Position numbers and translations under genes: made by a program. A stretch of 64,000 nt of DNA from Prunella strophiata. Its lineage: Eukaryota > Chordata > Aves > Passeriformes > Prunellidae. The stretch is taken from contig JAZBQD010000017.1 of assembly GCA_036583965.1 (NCBI GenBank), positions 29,728,310 through 29,792,309 of the forward strand, in the 5' to 3' direction. Of this stretch, positions 44,901 to 51,457 are shown piece by piece (the stretch's first letter is position 1; the number at the start of each line of letters is the position of its first letter). The notes below the pieces were generated by a model. That model saw only the letters and a list, made by a program, of their open reading frames with translations, had not been told where the DNA came from and ran no database searches.

Positions 44901-47900
44901 CTTCTCTTACTATACTTTGCTATTTTGAGAATCTTAAAAGCATATCAGTGTCTTTAAATGCATATCATTACATTGGAATCTGTAAGTAGGTTCCTAATTT
45001 GGCAAAACTTTATGCTTTCTTCCTTTACTTCTGTGGAGTTTCCTGAATGACTTCTTGTGAAATATCTCAGGAAGTCTAAAAAAATTTTTCATTTGTCCCC
45101 CCGCCTTCACATTTTATATTGGCTGTTGTGTCTTAGAGTATATTCCACTGAAAAACAGCATTTCCCTTTTCAGTAAGATTTGTATATTTGTATGTACTGT
45201 TTTACTAAAGGGTGTTTTATAGGACAGTAGCATTAATTACTTAGGTTAACCTTTTGTAATCTTCTTATCAGTCTTCTTATCAGCTTTCATTTTATTTGGG
45301 TTTGGTTTGCAGCTGGGTTTTTTTTGTTTCTTTTTGTTGTTATTGATTGGTTTTGGTGCAGGGGTTTTTTTTGTAGAATGATTATAGTCTTCGGCTATGG
45401 AAGGTATCTAATGAGTGTTTTCTTAGAAAAATAACATGCTTTTATAGAACAGAATCATAGAATCATTTAGGTTGGAAAAGACCTCCAAGACCATTGAGTC
45501 AGCTTTTGACTGATCATAACTGTGTTAACTAGACCGTGGCACTAGGTGCCACATCCAATCCTTGAACACCTCTAGGGAAGTGTACACTACCTTCCTAGGC
45601 AACCCATTCCTATGTTTAACAATCCAACCTAAACCTTCTCTGGCACAGCTTGTGGCCATGTTGTCTTATCCTGTCACTGGTTGCTTGGGAGAAGAGGCCA
45701 CAACTCCCACCTGGCTACAATCTCCTTTCAAGTAGAGAGTGATAAGGGATCCCAGAATTATCTTTTCTCCGGGCTAAACACCCCCAGCTCCCTCAGCCAC
45801 TCCTCATAGGATTTACATGTTTACCATACAGTAAAAATGTCTCACTTAAATTTAAAGCATTGTTTTATTTCAGCATCTGGGCACAACTCTGAAAGAGGTA
45901 GAAAGATAAAAGAAGTCTATTTATATATACCGAGAGGTTGTTAAAGAGTTTCAAGCCATTTTCTATTAAAACCTTAATAATTCAGGCAATTTGCTGGGTT
46001 TGTTCTTGATTTAGCTCTGTTTGCTAGCACTCTTGGATGACACATACTACTGTACTGGTGTCCCTTCATCTTTTTAGTAGTGTAACAATTATGCATGTAC
46101 CACAGAGTGTTCTTGGCTTAACAGAGCTACCTAGAAGTTACAGCACCTGGTACTCCAGGTAGGTGAAGCATGGCAAATATCCATAAGGACAGAAGCAGTC
46201 CTTCCTCAAGCAGGAGAAATTGACAGGCAGGAAAATCATAGCTATGAAAAGAGAAACCTTATAGAAGTTGTTTCTGTCACTATGGCCCCAAGAAAATGTA
46301 TCCTGGGTTAGGAACTGCAAATGTGAGTCTGGGATACTGAACCTTTTAGGTATCACTTTTTCTTGTCAGTAGTTTTGTTTCCCAGTCCTGTAAAAGAGGC
46401 CCCTGTTCAGATGCTCTAATATCTCACAGTTGATGAGAGAGGTAGACATATTTTAAGTTACTTTTTTTTTATTTTTAACCTGACGGAAAAGGTTTTAGTT
46501 CCTTAACAAAACTGCTTTGGAAGGATTTAATAACAAACTGGTTTTCTCTTACAGGTCATCCGCACATTAGATCCTAAACAGAACCAGGGTGCTGCTCCTG
46601 AGATTCAGGCACTGAAAAATCAGTTGCAGGAGCGGGACAGAATGCTTCATTCCCTGGAGGTAGTAATCGTTGTGTTTTGTGGTAAAAACTCATTGTTTTT
46701 TAGTTAGAGACTAATACTTCTATTATACTTTGGCTTTAAATATGTGGATATTTTGTTTTATAGAAAGAATATGAGAAAACAAAAAGTCAAAGAGAAATGG
46801 AGGAGAAATTTATCGTTAGTGCCTGGTACAATATGGTAAGAATCTCACAAACCTTTTAATTGAAAATTTTAAAAAAAAAGGAAAGAAATTATTAATACTG
46901 CTTGTTTCTGGCATGTTTATAACAGTATTTTTGTTTGAAAAGCATTTTCCAACACACAAACACAGAAGCAATTTTTAGTAATCTTAAGTTATCTCTATGT
47001 AACAGTCTGTTCCTATAATAACCTTCTGGAAAATAAAAAATGAAGTTCATAATTTTCAAGTTTTAAAATCAGAAATGGCTCAGATCACTATTTTGTAATC
47101 CCAGCCCTTCACTTATACAAATTACAGTCCTCAAATTTACTTTGATTCACCACTTTCCAGTCTTCCAGTTGTTTCTTATGAAGGGGCACAATCAAAGCAA
47201 TTCATCTTAATTGCAATTCAGTTGGAGTGCTCTGAGAATGTTCCCTTTAACTTGGGTGCAAATTTAGCCCCATACAAAGAGTGAGGACATCAGCAAGATC
47301 CTCGCTTAAATTATTCAAAGAAAAGTTTGGGTAGAAGATAGGGTCTGTGCAACCATACAGCTTTTTCTGGGCCTGTGTGCCAGAAGAGTTGTCACCCACA
47401 TCAGATGTGTTCAAAACTTCCCTTTGGCAGACCAGTTGGTTGCATTGAAACTACTCTTCATCTGTAACTTGACATCTGCTCTAGACATCTATAACTTTAA
47501 TGTTTCAACCTGCTCAATCATAGAATTCAAATTCCTCCTCTCTGTATTCCTTTGGAAGAGTTTTTTTCTTGCTGTTCTACATCCTTCTTGTCTTCATGAA
47601 TAGCAAGTCTAAACTCAAACAGAGTGTTTGAATTCTTTACATATTGAAGGTATTTTCAAATGACCACTGTCCTTGGCCAATTTTATAACATTAGTCCCAC
47701 TAAAAAGTAGAAGACAAGCCTGAGGTAAGACTCACAGTTCAGTGACCTATCATGAACACTAAGATGGTCACTGATAGCTTTGTCTTTATCATGCTTTAAT
47801 TAGCCTCTGCTTTTACAGCTGCATAACCCTCCACAGCTTTCTTAATTTCCTCGTTGTATTTTTGCCTGATGAGAACATACTGTCTCCCAAGATGTGCTTC

Positions 47901-48429
47901 TGCATAGGAGCTGGTGTTTCCACAGATGATGACAGTACCTAAACTTTTTTCAGAAGAAAAGTACTTTTCTAGGTCAGCATGCTGAAAGGGGCCAGGAACT
48001 GGGGGAAGTCCTTTTGAAAAGAAGTGTCCAATTGCCATGAGAAACATGTATTGAGTTCTTAGGTGGTTACTCTAAATCTGGAGAATGACAGCAGGGAAGG
48101 GGAAGAGTTCCACACAAGGTATTCATGAAGTATTAGGAAGACTATCTTACCTTTGTCCTTGAAAATAAGATGCTTTGTGTATGGAATTCAAAATAGCTTA
48201 GTCAGTGTGAAGACAGGTAATGAACAAAATGTAAATGAATAAAGGTATTTTGTATTGGTATTCACTGAGAAATTCTCTTTGTCCATAGGGGATGACTCTG
48301 CACAAAAAAGCAGCAGAAGACAGACTGGCTAGTACAGGCTCAGGACAGTCCTTCCTGGCTAGACAAAGGCAAGCCACGAGCACAAGGAGATCTTACCCTG
48401 GTCATGTCCAGCCAGCAACAGCAAGGTAG
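194..48429 (+). CDS. HOOK3: HOOK3, Hook microtubule-tethering protein 3 (partial gene, exons 3-22; 5' end outside window)
   Basis: HOOK3 is a cytoplasmic adaptor. Its N-terminal Hook domain binds the dynein light intermediate chain, its coiled coils run along dynactin and make dynein processive, and its C-terminus binds FTS/FHIP-type cargo complexes (known for the family). Twenty coding exons with GT-AG junctions were joined here: 194-266, 8447-8497, 11406-11538, 13637-13704, 20894-20956, 22418-22501, 23529-23692, 25827-25967, 27442-27643, 30913-31023, 33581-33668, 34215-34284, 35500-35640, 37023-37110, 42161-42195, 42998-43080, 44398-44498, 46555-46659, 46764-46835 and 48289-48429. The phases agree at every junction and give residues 49-718 (human numbering) with no frameshift or internal stop. 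Identity to human HOOK3 is very high by recall. HOOK1 and HOOK2 fit less well: HOOK1 ends PATTSD, this gene ends PATAR. Residues 1-48 and the promoter lie upstream. Confidence 0.97.
2143..2425 (-). repeat. CR1 LINE fragment (antisense, 3' region)
   Basis: Reads as the complement of the CR1 3' region: 'accaagtccacactaaacc', 'cctgggcagcctgttccaat' and 'cctcttgtcctgtcactt' are its conserved blocks. It is 5'-truncated and diverged. Edges are approximate. Confidence 0.85.
2820..3115 (-). repeat. CR1 LINE fragment (antisense, with 3' end)
   Basis: Starts with 'gatagaatcatagagttgtt', the complement of the CR1 3' terminal repeats. It continues through 'gtagcctgttccaatgctct' to 'cttgtcctgtcacttattac'. 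An old copy with many substitutions. Confidence 0.87.
4205..4255. repeat. CA/C-rich simple repeat
   Basis: A (CA)n run grading into CCCA and C runs in intron 3. Confidence 0.85.
7155..7552 (-). repeat. CR1 LINE fragment (antisense)
   Basis: Complement of the CR1 3' region from 'tcatttaggttggtaaagat' through 'ctccttttctccaggctaaa' to 'cagctccctcagccgctcct'. Among the longer copies in the window. Confidence 0.9.
8447..8497 (+). CDS. HOOK3: HOOK3 exon 4 (residues 73-89, Hook domain)
   Basis: Acceptor 'caaatag', donor 'gtaaga'. Seventeen whole codons read [17 protein letters not shown]. The first residue is Val and residue 83 is Val where human has Ile; both are conservative changes in the Hook domain helix. 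Confidence 0.96.
8498..11405 (+). other. HOOK3: HOOK3 intron 4 (2.9 kb)
   Basis: AT-rich intron with T-rich stretches. No repeat family or RNA gene recognised. Confidence 0.9.
11406..11538 (+). CDS. HOOK3: HOOK3 exon 5 (residues 90-134, Hook domain)
   Basis: Acceptor 'tatgcag', donor 'gtaata'. Encodes [20 protein letters not shown] and then [20 protein letters not shown] through EQKQ, leaving one base of Glu134. This is the best conserved block of the Hook domain, so the family call is firm. Confidence 0.97.
11539..13636 (+). other. HOOK3: HOOK3 intron 5 (2.1 kb)
   Basis: No gene seen. A moderately GC-richer block near 12030-12290 may be an old, unrecognised repeat. Confidence 0.88.
13637..13704 (+). 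CDS. HOOK3: HOOK3 exon 6 (residues 134-156, dynein-binding helix)
   Basis: Acceptor 'ttttcag', donor 'gtatgc'. Completes Glu134 and reads [16 protein letters not shown] then MTAIQE. This is the extended helix of the Hook domain that contacts dynein light intermediate chain. Gln147 and Ile154, whose mutation is reported to abolish that contact in mammalian Hook3, are both present. Thr138 replaces human Ala. Confidence 0.97.
13705..20893 (+). other. HOOK3: HOOK3 intron 6 (7.2 kb)
   Basis: Large intron holding one sense CR1 reverse-transcriptase fragment (15258-15475) and a 16-base direct repeat with 20-base spacing at 18083-18118. The rest is unremarkable AT-rich sequence. Confidence 0.9.
15258..15475 (+). 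repeat. CR1 LINE reverse-transcriptase fragment (sense)
   Basis: The translated frame reads [19 protein letters not shown] then [19 protein letters not shown]. This matches the GEVP-W-ANV-P-FKKG-K-D-YRP-SL motif of CR1-type reverse transcriptase. A fragment only, with no catalytic box. Confidence 0.85.
20894..20956 (+). CDS. HOOK3: HOOK3 exon 7 (residues 157-177, Hook domain to coiled coil linker)
   Basis: Acceptor 'aattgcag', donor 'gtatct'. Twenty-one codons read [20 protein letters not shown] plus Q. It links the Hook domain to the first coiled coil. Val166 stands where human has Ala. Confidence 0.95.
20957..22417 (+). other. HOOK3: HOOK3 intron 7 (1.5 kb)
   Basis: AT-rich, with A-rich and T-rich runs near 21310-21340 and 21440-21470. 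Nothing else recognised. Confidence 0.9.
22418..22501 (+). CDS. HOOK3: HOOK3 exon 8 (residues 178-205, first coiled coil)
   Basis: Acceptor 'atggtag', donor 'gtaagt'. Twenty-eight codons read [20 protein letters not shown] then RCHELDMQ. Heptad-like leucines mark the start of coiled coil 1, which packs along dynactin in the active complex (known for the family). Confidence 0.96.
22502..23528 (+). other. HOOK3: HOOK3 intron 8 (1.0 kb)
   Basis: Ordinary intron sequence; no repeat or RNA gene recognised. Confidence 0.9.
23529..23692 (+). CDS. HOOK3: HOOK3 exon 9 (residues 206-260, coiled coil 1)
   Basis: Acceptor 'tacaacag', donor 'gtagaa'. Encodes [40 protein letters not shown] and [14 protein letters not shown], leaving two bases of Arg260. 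The [10 protein letters not shown] break in the coiled coil is a HOOK3 hallmark. Confidence 0.97.
23693..25826 (+). other. HOOK3: HOOK3 intron 9 (2.1 kb)
   Basis: Pyrimidine-rich in its middle third (about 24300-25140). No gene or repeat family recognised. Confidence 0.9.
25827..25967 (+). CDS. HOOK3: HOOK3 exon 10 (residues 260-307, coiled coil)
   Basis: Acceptor 'ttcttgcag', donor 'gtaaat'. Finishes Arg260 and reads [40 protein letters not shown] and DEIDVL, leaving two bases of Arg307. It is unbroken, charged heptad coiled coil. Confidence 0.97.
25968..27441 (+). other. HOOK3: HOOK3 intron 10 (1.5 kb)
   Basis: Holds an uninterrupted T run of 29 at 26936-26964. Otherwise nothing recognised. 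Confidence 0.9.
26936..26964. repeat. Poly(T) tract of 29
   Basis: Uninterrupted T run in intron 10. No retroposon body was recognised next to it on either strand. Confidence 0.97.
27442..27643 (+). CDS. HOOK3: HOOK3 exon 11 (residues 307-374, coiled coil)
   Basis: Acceptor 'cccttcag', donor 'gtgagg'. Completes Arg307 and reads [60 protein letters not shown] and LETYKRQ. It contains the family's Spindly-like motif region ([13 protein letters not shown]) that contacts the dynactin pointed end in related adaptors. Ala314 and Ser318 differ from human Ser and Gly. Confidence 0.97.
27644..30912 (+). other. HOOK3: HOOK3 intron 11 (3.3 kb)
   Basis: Ordinary AT-rich intron; no repeat family or RNA gene recognised. 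Confidence 0.9.
30913..31023 (+). CDS. HOOK3: HOOK3 exon 12 (residues 375-411, coiled coil)
   Basis: Acceptor 'tctcacag', donor 'gtaagt'. Reads [20 protein letters not shown] then [17 protein letters not shown]. Residue 375 is Ala (human Val). Residues 394-397 are DYEC with Cys397, where human has Tyr. Confidence 0.96.
31024..33580 (+). other. HOOK3: HOOK3 intron 12 (2.6 kb)
   Basis: AT-rich intron. It contains a perfect 10-base tandem pair (tggtctatcc) at 32711-32730. A short match near 32845 resembles the antisense of a CR1 reverse-transcriptase motif but is too weak to call. Confidence 0.88.
33581..33668 (+). CDS. HOOK3: HOOK3 exon 13 (residues 412-441, coiled coil and break)
   Basis: Acceptor 'attattcag', donor 'gtaaag'. 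Encodes [20 protein letters not shown] then AQEGQLTTT, plus one base of Gly441. It marks the end of coiled coil 1 before a flexible break. Confidence 0.96.
33669..34214 (+). other. HOOK3: HOOK3 intron 13 (0.55 kb)
   Basis: Short AT-rich intron; nothing recognised. Confidence 0.9.
34215..34284 (+). CDS. HOOK3: HOOK3 exon 14 (residues 441-464, inter-coil linker)
   Basis: Acceptor 'cttactcag', donor 'gtaagc'. Completes Gly441, reads [20 protein letters not shown] then EI, and leaves two bases of Lys464. The Pro/Gly/Ser-rich stretch is the linker between the two main coiled coils. Arg446 and Pro449 differ from human. Confidence 0.95.
34315..34765 (+). repeat. CR1 LINE fragment (sense, C-terminal ORF2 and 3' part)
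   Basis: Near-consensus CR1 from 'ctggcagccaggagggcca' through 'ttcagcctggagaggaggag' to 'aggtttaggttggatattag'. It occupies much of intron 14 in the gene's own direction. Confidence 0.93.
34895..35112 (+). repeat. CR1 LINE endonuclease-region fragment (sense)
   Basis: Matches the CR1 endonuclease block: 'acagaggacttcaactta', then 'gataattttctaacacagct' and 'ggaaaggactggtggatgat'. Decayed, with stops. It lies just downstream of a 3'-end fragment, so it comes from a different CR1 insertion or a rearranged copy. Confidence 0.75.
35500..35640 (+). CDS. HOOK3: HOOK3 exon 15 (residues 464-511, second coiled coil)
   Basis: Acceptor 'gtgtttag', donor 'gtaaga'. Reads [40 protein letters not shown] and ELETEN, with split codons at both ends. 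Sense CR1 fragments lie on both sides of this exon. Confidence 0.96.
35670..36106 (+). repeat. CR1 LINE 3'-region fragment (sense)
   Basis: Shows decayed CR1 blocks: 'acatggatttaattgaatca', 'gaaaggccacaaggatatga', 'gtatgttgcctggagaggtt' and 'ctctagctgaccctgctggg'. It starts about 30 bases after exon 15. Confidence 0.82.
36240..36880 (+). repeat. CR1 LINE reverse-transcriptase fragment (sense)
   Basis: Reads like CR1 reverse transcriptase: a FKKGKKK-type motif, 'caacatgaatttattcagag' (QHGF block) and 'aatgcctttaataaagtgtc' (the FNKAF-like block). It then reads [20 protein letters not shown] followed by ENYTTLG, where intact elements have the catalytic FADD box. Inactive. Confidence 0.85.
37023..37110 (+). 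CDS. HOOK3: HOOK3 exon 16 (residues 511-540, coiled coil)
   Basis: Acceptor 'tttcctag', donor 'gtaagt'. Completes Arg511 and reads [20 protein letters not shown] then QDQGSKAED, ending in phase 0. The phase-0 end allows a 6-nt insertion before exon 17 (see the microexon at 41459). Confidence 0.96.
39472..39655 (+). repeat. CR1 LINE 3' terminal fragment (sense)
   Basis: Carries 'gttacccagggaagttatgg', 'aagggggttggactatgtga' and ends 'tccattccaacccattctat', the usual CR1 3' terminus. Confidence 0.9.
41459..41464 (+). CDS. HOOK3: Candidate 6-nt HOOK3 microexon (Ala-Ile insert)
   Basis: The six bases GCTATT are preceded by 'cttctgctcaag' and followed by a perfect donor 'gtgagt'. A possible branch point (ctaat) lies ~40 bases upstream. 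They sit in the 5-kb intron between two phase-0 junctions, so inclusion would add Ala-Ile between Asp540 and Ser541 and give a 720-residue protein. A TGC motif just upstream of the AG fits the usual context of SRRM4-regulated neural microexons (known). Splice use is inferred, not shown. Confidence 0.5.
42161..42195 (+). CDS. HOOK3: HOOK3 exon 17 (residues 541-552)
   Basis: Acceptor 'tctattttag', donor 'gtaagt'. A 35-nt exon reading [11 protein letters not shown] plus two bases of Leu552. It enters the C-terminal part needed for organelle and cargo association. Confidence 0.95.
42196..42997 (+). other. HOOK3: HOOK3 intron 17 (0.8 kb)
   Basis: AT-rich intron with nothing recognised. Confidence 0.9.
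42998..43080 (+). CDS. HOOK3: HOOK3 exon 18 (residues 552-580)
   Basis: Acceptor 'tgtaacag', donor 'gtgagt'. Reads [20 protein letters not shown] then EPRCNNS with split codons at each end. Cys576 replaces human Phe. Confidence 0.95.
43081..44397 (+). other. HOOK3: HOOK3 intron 18 (1.3 kb)
   Basis: AT-rich intron with one antisense CR1 tail. A 136-codon antisense open frame (43616-44026) has no recognisable family content. Confidence 0.88.
43298..43470 (-). repeat. CR1 LINE 3' terminal fragment (antisense)
   Basis: Begins 'aatcatagaatgctaagagg' and continues 'ttaaagatcatctagtccca', the complement of the CR1 3' end. Short and diverged. Confidence 0.8.
44398..44498 (+). CDS. HOOK3: HOOK3 exon 19 (residues 580-613)
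   Basis: Acceptor 'cataaag' is unusually purine-rich. Donor 'gtaagt'. Completes Ser580 and reads [20 protein letters not shown] then [14 protein letters not shown] highly charged coiled coil close to HOOK1 in this block. Confidence 0.95.
44499..46554 (+). other. HOOK3: HOOK3 intron 19 (2.1 kb)
   Basis: Contains the antisense CR1 at 45447-45812 and a G/T-rich tract near 45296-45376. Nothing else recognised. Confidence 0.9.
45447..45812 (-). repeat. CR1 LINE fragment (antisense, with 3' end)
   Basis: Starts 'agaatcatagaatcatttag' and 'gttggaaaagacctccaaga', runs through 'gtcttatcctgtcactggtt' and ends 'ctccctcagccactcctcat'. Well preserved and typical of neognath birds. Confidence 0.93.
46555..46659 (+). 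CDS. HOOK3: HOOK3 exon 20 (residues 614-648)
   Basis: Acceptor 'cttacag', donor 'gtagta' (weaker than the others). Reads [20 protein letters not shown] then [15 protein letters not shown]. The LDPK motif is shared by all Hook proteins. Met644-Leu645 replaces human Leu-Phe. Confidence 0.96.
46660..46763 (+). other. HOOK3: HOOK3 intron 20 (104 bases)
   Basis: By far the shortest intron in the window. Its donor gtagta is the weakest of the gene. Retention would add codons and then an in-frame stop within the intron. Confidence 0.9.
46764..46835 (+). CDS. HOOK3: HOOK3 exon 21 (residues 649-672)
   Basis: Acceptor 'ttttatag', donor 'gtaaga'. Twenty-four codons read [20 protein letters not shown] then WYNM. 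The IVSAWYN motif is the family signature of the C-terminus. Phe665 replaces human Tyr. Only a 104-base intron separates it from exon 20. Confidence 0.96.
46836..48288 (+). other. HOOK3: HOOK3 intron 21 (1.45 kb)
   Basis: Last canonical intron. It contains an unrecognised protein-like reading frame on the opposite strand (47796-48047, listed separately). No CR1 recognised. Confidence 0.88.
47796..48047 (-). other. Unrecognised protein-like reading frame antisense in HOOK3 intron 21
   Basis: An 83-codon frame on the minus strand, ending in a stop. It opens [19 protein letters not shown] and its C-terminal part contains [20 protein letters not shown]. The mixed, charged composition looks more like real protein than the usual intronic noise. 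It is open 8 codons upstream of the Met, after which a stop occurs. No polyadenine tail, promoter or splice site was found. It could be a decayed retrocopy, an exon of an antisense transcript, or chance. No function is proposed. Confidence 0.3.
48289..48429 (+). CDS. HOOK3: HOOK3 exon 22, last canonical coding exon (residues 673-718 and stop)
   Basis: Acceptor 'gtccatag'. Reads [40 protein letters not shown] and QPATAR, then TAG at 48427-48429. The Arg/Ser-rich tail matches the canonical human end. The stop overlaps a weak donor-like site (CAAG/GTAGAG), which matters for the alternative exon at 56773. Confidence 0.96.
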   Translation, partial: GMTLHKKAAEDRLASTGSGQSFLARQRQATSTRRSYPGHVQPATAR

Positions 48430-50324
48430 AGAAGCCTTGCCCTTAGAAAGAAAACTGCCCTGTGATCCAGGCCACTTCTATTGCAAGTGACAACATTCAA
48501 GGAAAATAAACCAGCATCCTTTCTCTTTCTCCCTTGTTACTGCTATTATTTTACTGTTCAGGAAAGGGTTTTATTATGCTTTTTCATTGCTCTGTTATGC
48601 CCCTTGCTTATATTTTTTGGAGTTCATTTCTCTCTGCGTTTTCTGAATGTGCCAAAATTTTGAAAACATCTAGAGGAGTGCTGTATAATAACAGTCTTAT
48701 TTGTGTGAAGCCTGGTCTCTTACAAAAAACCTTATTCATTTGGACCATATGACAATGTGGATTCTTATCACAGTTGGTACTTTTGTGCCTGTAAGAGTTG
48801 TTATGCTTTATAAGACTGTTTTTGTTCAAAGGGAATTTGCTTTTTATTTCATCTCTTATCCTGTTGCTTCAGAAAAATGCTGAAATCTCATTACAGAAAT
48901 GCAAATTTGGATTATTATTGTGAAATATATTTCATACTAAAAACTCACCAAAGCAAAAAAGAAAGATTGAGGGTTCTTTTAATCTTCTAAGTGCAAAGTT
49001 TGCTCTTATTCTTGGCATTTAGGGAAGCAGGATGATCTTTTTCCAGGTTTTTCTCTATCAACTGGTGTTACCTCTTTTGCTGGTAGAGATGAATATTTTC
49101 AAATGGTTTATTCCACTCTTCTTTGTCAAGCGTATACTTAAATACATATTCTAAAAAGGTGGAGAAGTATTTAGGATGTGCTAATCTGCTACTCTATCAT
49201 CCATTTTAAAAGGACATTTGTTTTAAAATTTTATGATTATGGATAAACAACATGTAATGGATCAAGGCCCCAGTTAATATTGTTAATGTATTCCAGTTGT
49301 CATCCCCTACTAAAAGACTTGCTTTTAATATATTGATTCAGGGTATAATTGTATCAGTTGCCTTACTAATGGTACCAGTGCCTTCAGGTGAGTTTATTGC
49401 TGACTTTGTTGGAAACTGGCTGTGATTTGTTGTACTGCCTTTTTAGTGCATAGCTGATTAATTGTTGTAACACCTTCATGTTGAACAGTGGATGGAGGCT
49501 TCTCCTATTTAGAGAGGCTTCTCCTCTGCTCCTACAAAGTTGTGCTTTTTTTCCTGACCAATTCTATGCATTCCCTAACATTTTTGTCAAAGAATTGATG
49601 GACACAGAGAACCTGAGTATTGGCTGGAAGTTTTATATTTATACATCTTGTTGTGATTCACTTTTCAATTTAGAGACTGGTTTTAAATTTAGGTTTTTAT
49701 TTTGAGACTATTTGGACTCTAATGCACGGGCAGTCAGTTTATAAATTTATTCTTTCACCTAATTTTAATGCCCTTCTAAGTGGAGACATTTCTTTTTGCA
49801 TAAATCCCTTTAGAGAAAAGATATTAGCATTTATCAATCATCTGAATGTCTGTTTTCATTCAAAACTTGGGTAGAATAAGCAATGGATAATTAAAATAAG
49901 CACACCTAGATTAAAGGGTAATAAACAGGTGAATGACATTTTTAGGTACTACTGTTTTATCCTCAAGTGCATCATCTGTTTAAATCTGGGCTAAGAAATG
50001 CATTCAGTATGTGTCTGAAAAATATTTTCAGTTCCAGTTACACCCCCACACACAACCCCACCCACCCCCCCCCAGAAAACAGATGCTGAATTCTACATAT
50101 AGTTTTGTATTTTATTCCTCACATTTGGGAAAAAGAATGGTTTTCTAAAAACTTTCTGTACTTATGCAGTATATGACTGGTATGGGCTTGCAAAAATGAG
50201 ATGAGACATGGCAAGTTTCGTGTGCAGAAAGATAACAATGCAAAGGAAGTTGTGGATAATTTCTGTAGCTCAGTGAGGTGATATGCTGAATCTGCTGTCT
50301 CTTACTGAGATACAAAATGCTTTC

Positions 50325-50346
50325 TGTAATCATCTAGATGATTACA
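50325..50346. repeat. Perfect 22-bp palindrome
   Basis: The left half TGTAATCATCT is followed directly by its exact reverse complement AGATGATTACA with no spacer. It lies in the long 3' UTR. Confidence 0.95.
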
Positions 50347-51451
50347 CTTGGTGTGCGACAGCTTTTACTGATCTTGTTGTGCAATCAGTTTTAATAACTT
50401 GAACTCTTTACCACATGCTGTATGTGAGCAGGAGCAAGACCACTCCTCTAAGGGAATTTGATGCTCCTCTTTGAGGTTACAGCATTTTATATCACCCAGA
50501 GCAAGAACCTAAGAATACCTAAAGCTCCATTTTAATTTTAATCTAGCTAATTTTTCTGTTACAAAACTGCCAAGGGCTATTTGTGGAAGAAAGTTATGGA
50601 ACATTAATGGGAAGTTTTATCTCTCAATTTTGTCTAGTAATTTAATTACTTATTGCTGTTAGTTAGGTGCAGATCTAAAAGAACTTGGACACAATCAGCA
50701 CACTAGAATAAAAGTAATTGCTTTTGTTATGTTGATAATTGTTTTACTGTTTTGTCTCCAAAGTTTTGATGACAGGCTAATGCCACTGAGCTGGGAGATG
50801 AACAGATGCTGGTTAGAAGCCTTGTCTTAGGCTTTTACTTTCCAGTCTCTCATAGCTTCTTTTGCTTCTTGGTGGTTGTTGGCTTTTCTCCTCTTTGTGA
50901 TTCTGTCGTTCCTTTTCCTTTAAAGATAAGACACTGAAGTGTTTTCTGTAGTTCTCTTCAAAAATAGATAGCATCATTATATAGCATCAAAGAGCAACAC
51001 AAAACTCATATTGCATCTGAGCTTTATTACTGCTCATAGTAATTGTTAGGCAAGTGAACAATCATTTTGTCTTGGAGAATTTACAAACGTGCAGAAATTC
51101 TGGTATTTCCCAGAATTCATGCTGAATATAAAAACCTAAAAATTTACTGCACTCTTACAGAAATATACTCAGTTGCTATCTGGTTCTAGTAAGTAATTTG
51201 TTATGTCTTCTGTTAGTAATTAAGAGGAGTTCAATCGTTTTTTCTTCAGTGCTTTAATTTGCTGCATACATCCATTCTTAGTCTTTGTGGATGTGGATGA
51301 ATGCAAGTGGTGAATATCATTAAACCTTCTCTTTCACAAGAAGAGCTTCTTTAGTAAAAGAGTTCAGCTTCATTATTTTGCTTGCTTGTTAGGTATCGTT
51401 GTAATCAGTGTGTATTAAGAAAAAGAGAGAGCTCAGACTGTGACTCCAGGG

Positions 51452-51457
51452 AATAAA
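51452..51457 (+). terminator. HOOK3: Internal poly(A) signal in the HOOK3 3' UTR
   Basis: AATAAA is followed by 'agtgtatgttccctatttgt', a GT-rich downstream element. It would give a 3' UTR of about 3 kb. Confidence 0.4.
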
